Assembly (NCBI GenBank): GCA_015680685.1
Contig: MNCI01006555.1
Location: forward strand, 278,488-336,662
DNA length: 58,175 bases
Reading direction: 5' to 3'
From: Gnetum montanum
Taxonomy: Eukaryota; Streptophyta; Gnetopsida; Gnetales; Gnetaceae
Under the pieces are notes generated by a model, which was given only the letters and a program-made list of their open reading frames with translations, had not been told where the DNA came from and searched no databases. The position numbers were made by a program, and so were the translations under genes. Each line of letters opens with the position of its first letter. The first letter of the stretch is position 1. Below are positions 57,740-58,175 of the stretch, piece by piece.

Positions 57740-58175
57740 TGATGAGACGCGATATGCACAAGCCGCGATATCGCGTACGCGATATCGCAGTCCATCGCCA
57801 AATCTATAAATAAGAGGCGGCACTCCCCTCATTGGGAATCATAGGCTAGAAGTAGCGAAGCTCTGGCGGATTGATCACCCCAGAGATAGAATATTTTCCA
57901 TGTGCCCGCAGTAGGAGTCCCCCAAGTGAACGGTTCTTTATTCGAGCAGCTTTGTACCTGAACGCAAGTTGTGTACGGCAATAAAGACGAGCTTTGTGGA
58001 TAAACCTTGCAGTGCATGGATAGGTTTAATTAATGTTATTTATTGCTTTCCTAGTAATGCGGCATCAGTACGACTTGGTTACGAGCGTTGACGAACTTGT
58101 ACAGCTAGCCAAGGAATCGGCTACTCATCACAAGTAGATTCTCTCACCCTTTCCTCCTAGAACGTGGGACAAGTA
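57740..58175 (+). mobile_element. Partial LTR, copy D of family alpha
   Basis: Plus-strand LTR starting TGATGAGACGCGATATGC and running off the right edge. TATA at 57805-57813 (CTATAAATAAGAGG), AATAAA at 57980-57985, then the U5 repeat core AGTACGACTTGGTTACGAGC. Inverted relative to copy A at the left edge. Open minus frames 57638-57832 and 57829-58017 lie in it and are not genes. Confidence 0.82.
57765..57788. promoter_or_regulatory. 24-bp perfect palindrome upstream of LTR D TATA box
   Basis: Half-site GCGATATCGCGT and its exact reverse complement. Ends 16 bp before the TATA box. Copy A has a 24-bp palindrome in the same role with symmetric base changes. Confidence 0.75.

Noticed and set aside
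1-58175. Terminal inverted repeats of one large DNA transposon (ends A and D)
   Set aside because: Both ends have LTR anatomy (TG start, TATA box, AATAAA, U5 repeats) and both continue outside the window. D interrupts W, while A lies beside unrelated elements.
1-58175. Any host protein gene, tRNA, rRNA or organelle DNA insertion
   Set aside because: I found no cloverleaf, rRNA core or organelle gene sequence, and every protein-like reading belongs to a retrotransposon or to the antisense gene carried by one.

Overview
The window looks like plant nuclear DNA made almost entirely of decayed LTR retrotransposons. I see no cellular protein gene, rRNA or tRNA gene. Evidence for a plant: Ty3/gypsy proteins of the plant-specific Tat type (RNase H followed by a second, archaeal-like RNase H), a TGGTATCA-type initiator-Met primer binding site, very long LTRs and many C-to-T/G-to-A changes. 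A large, repeat-rich genome (for example a gymnosperm) would fit, but no sequence here fixes the species. I use my own letters for the elements.

Layout. 1-673: outer part of an LTR (copy A, minus strand) running off the left edge. 821-3254: 3' LTR and internal coiled-coil ORF of a minus-strand element of the same family (B). 3255-7796: a plus-strand gypsy element E1 (LTR, primer site, gag, protease, RT-RNase H, start of integrase), cut in its integrase by the LTR of another minus-strand family member C (7797-~9520). 9545-10365: part of an LTR of element X's family. 10366-57739: a nest of four. Old Tat element W carries solo LTR Z (target duplication CATCC), Z carries Tat element Y (19410-56682, TTGAG), and Y carries Tat element X (24695-43935, GGAAT/AGAAT). 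57740-58175: LTR D, same family as A but opposite strand, inserted in W.

Most interesting content. W, X and Y separate protease from reverse transcriptase by 6-9 kb, and this interval holds a gene on the opposite strand. In X it can be read as eight exons (35812 down to 31179, roughly 1,070 codons) with its own TATA box. In Y the same exon order, most splice positions and a similar acidic exon and C-terminus can be read, although X has inserted inside the acidic exon. W has a more decayed counterpart. Introns can persist in such a gene because the sense genomic RNA carries only their complement.

The module borders of X and Y (after protease, before RT, after integrase) carry tandem short units. 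Each is a 4-5 bp stem with changing but still complementary arms, followed by TTAAACTRGCA. A second hairpin family with a constant loop TAACACAACT lies between integrase and the 3' LTR. All coding parts are broken by stops and frameshifts, so nothing here is likely active. Two single-N joints (a 46-bp repeat at 7177; a 40-C run before 48867) look like assembly or sequencing artefacts.
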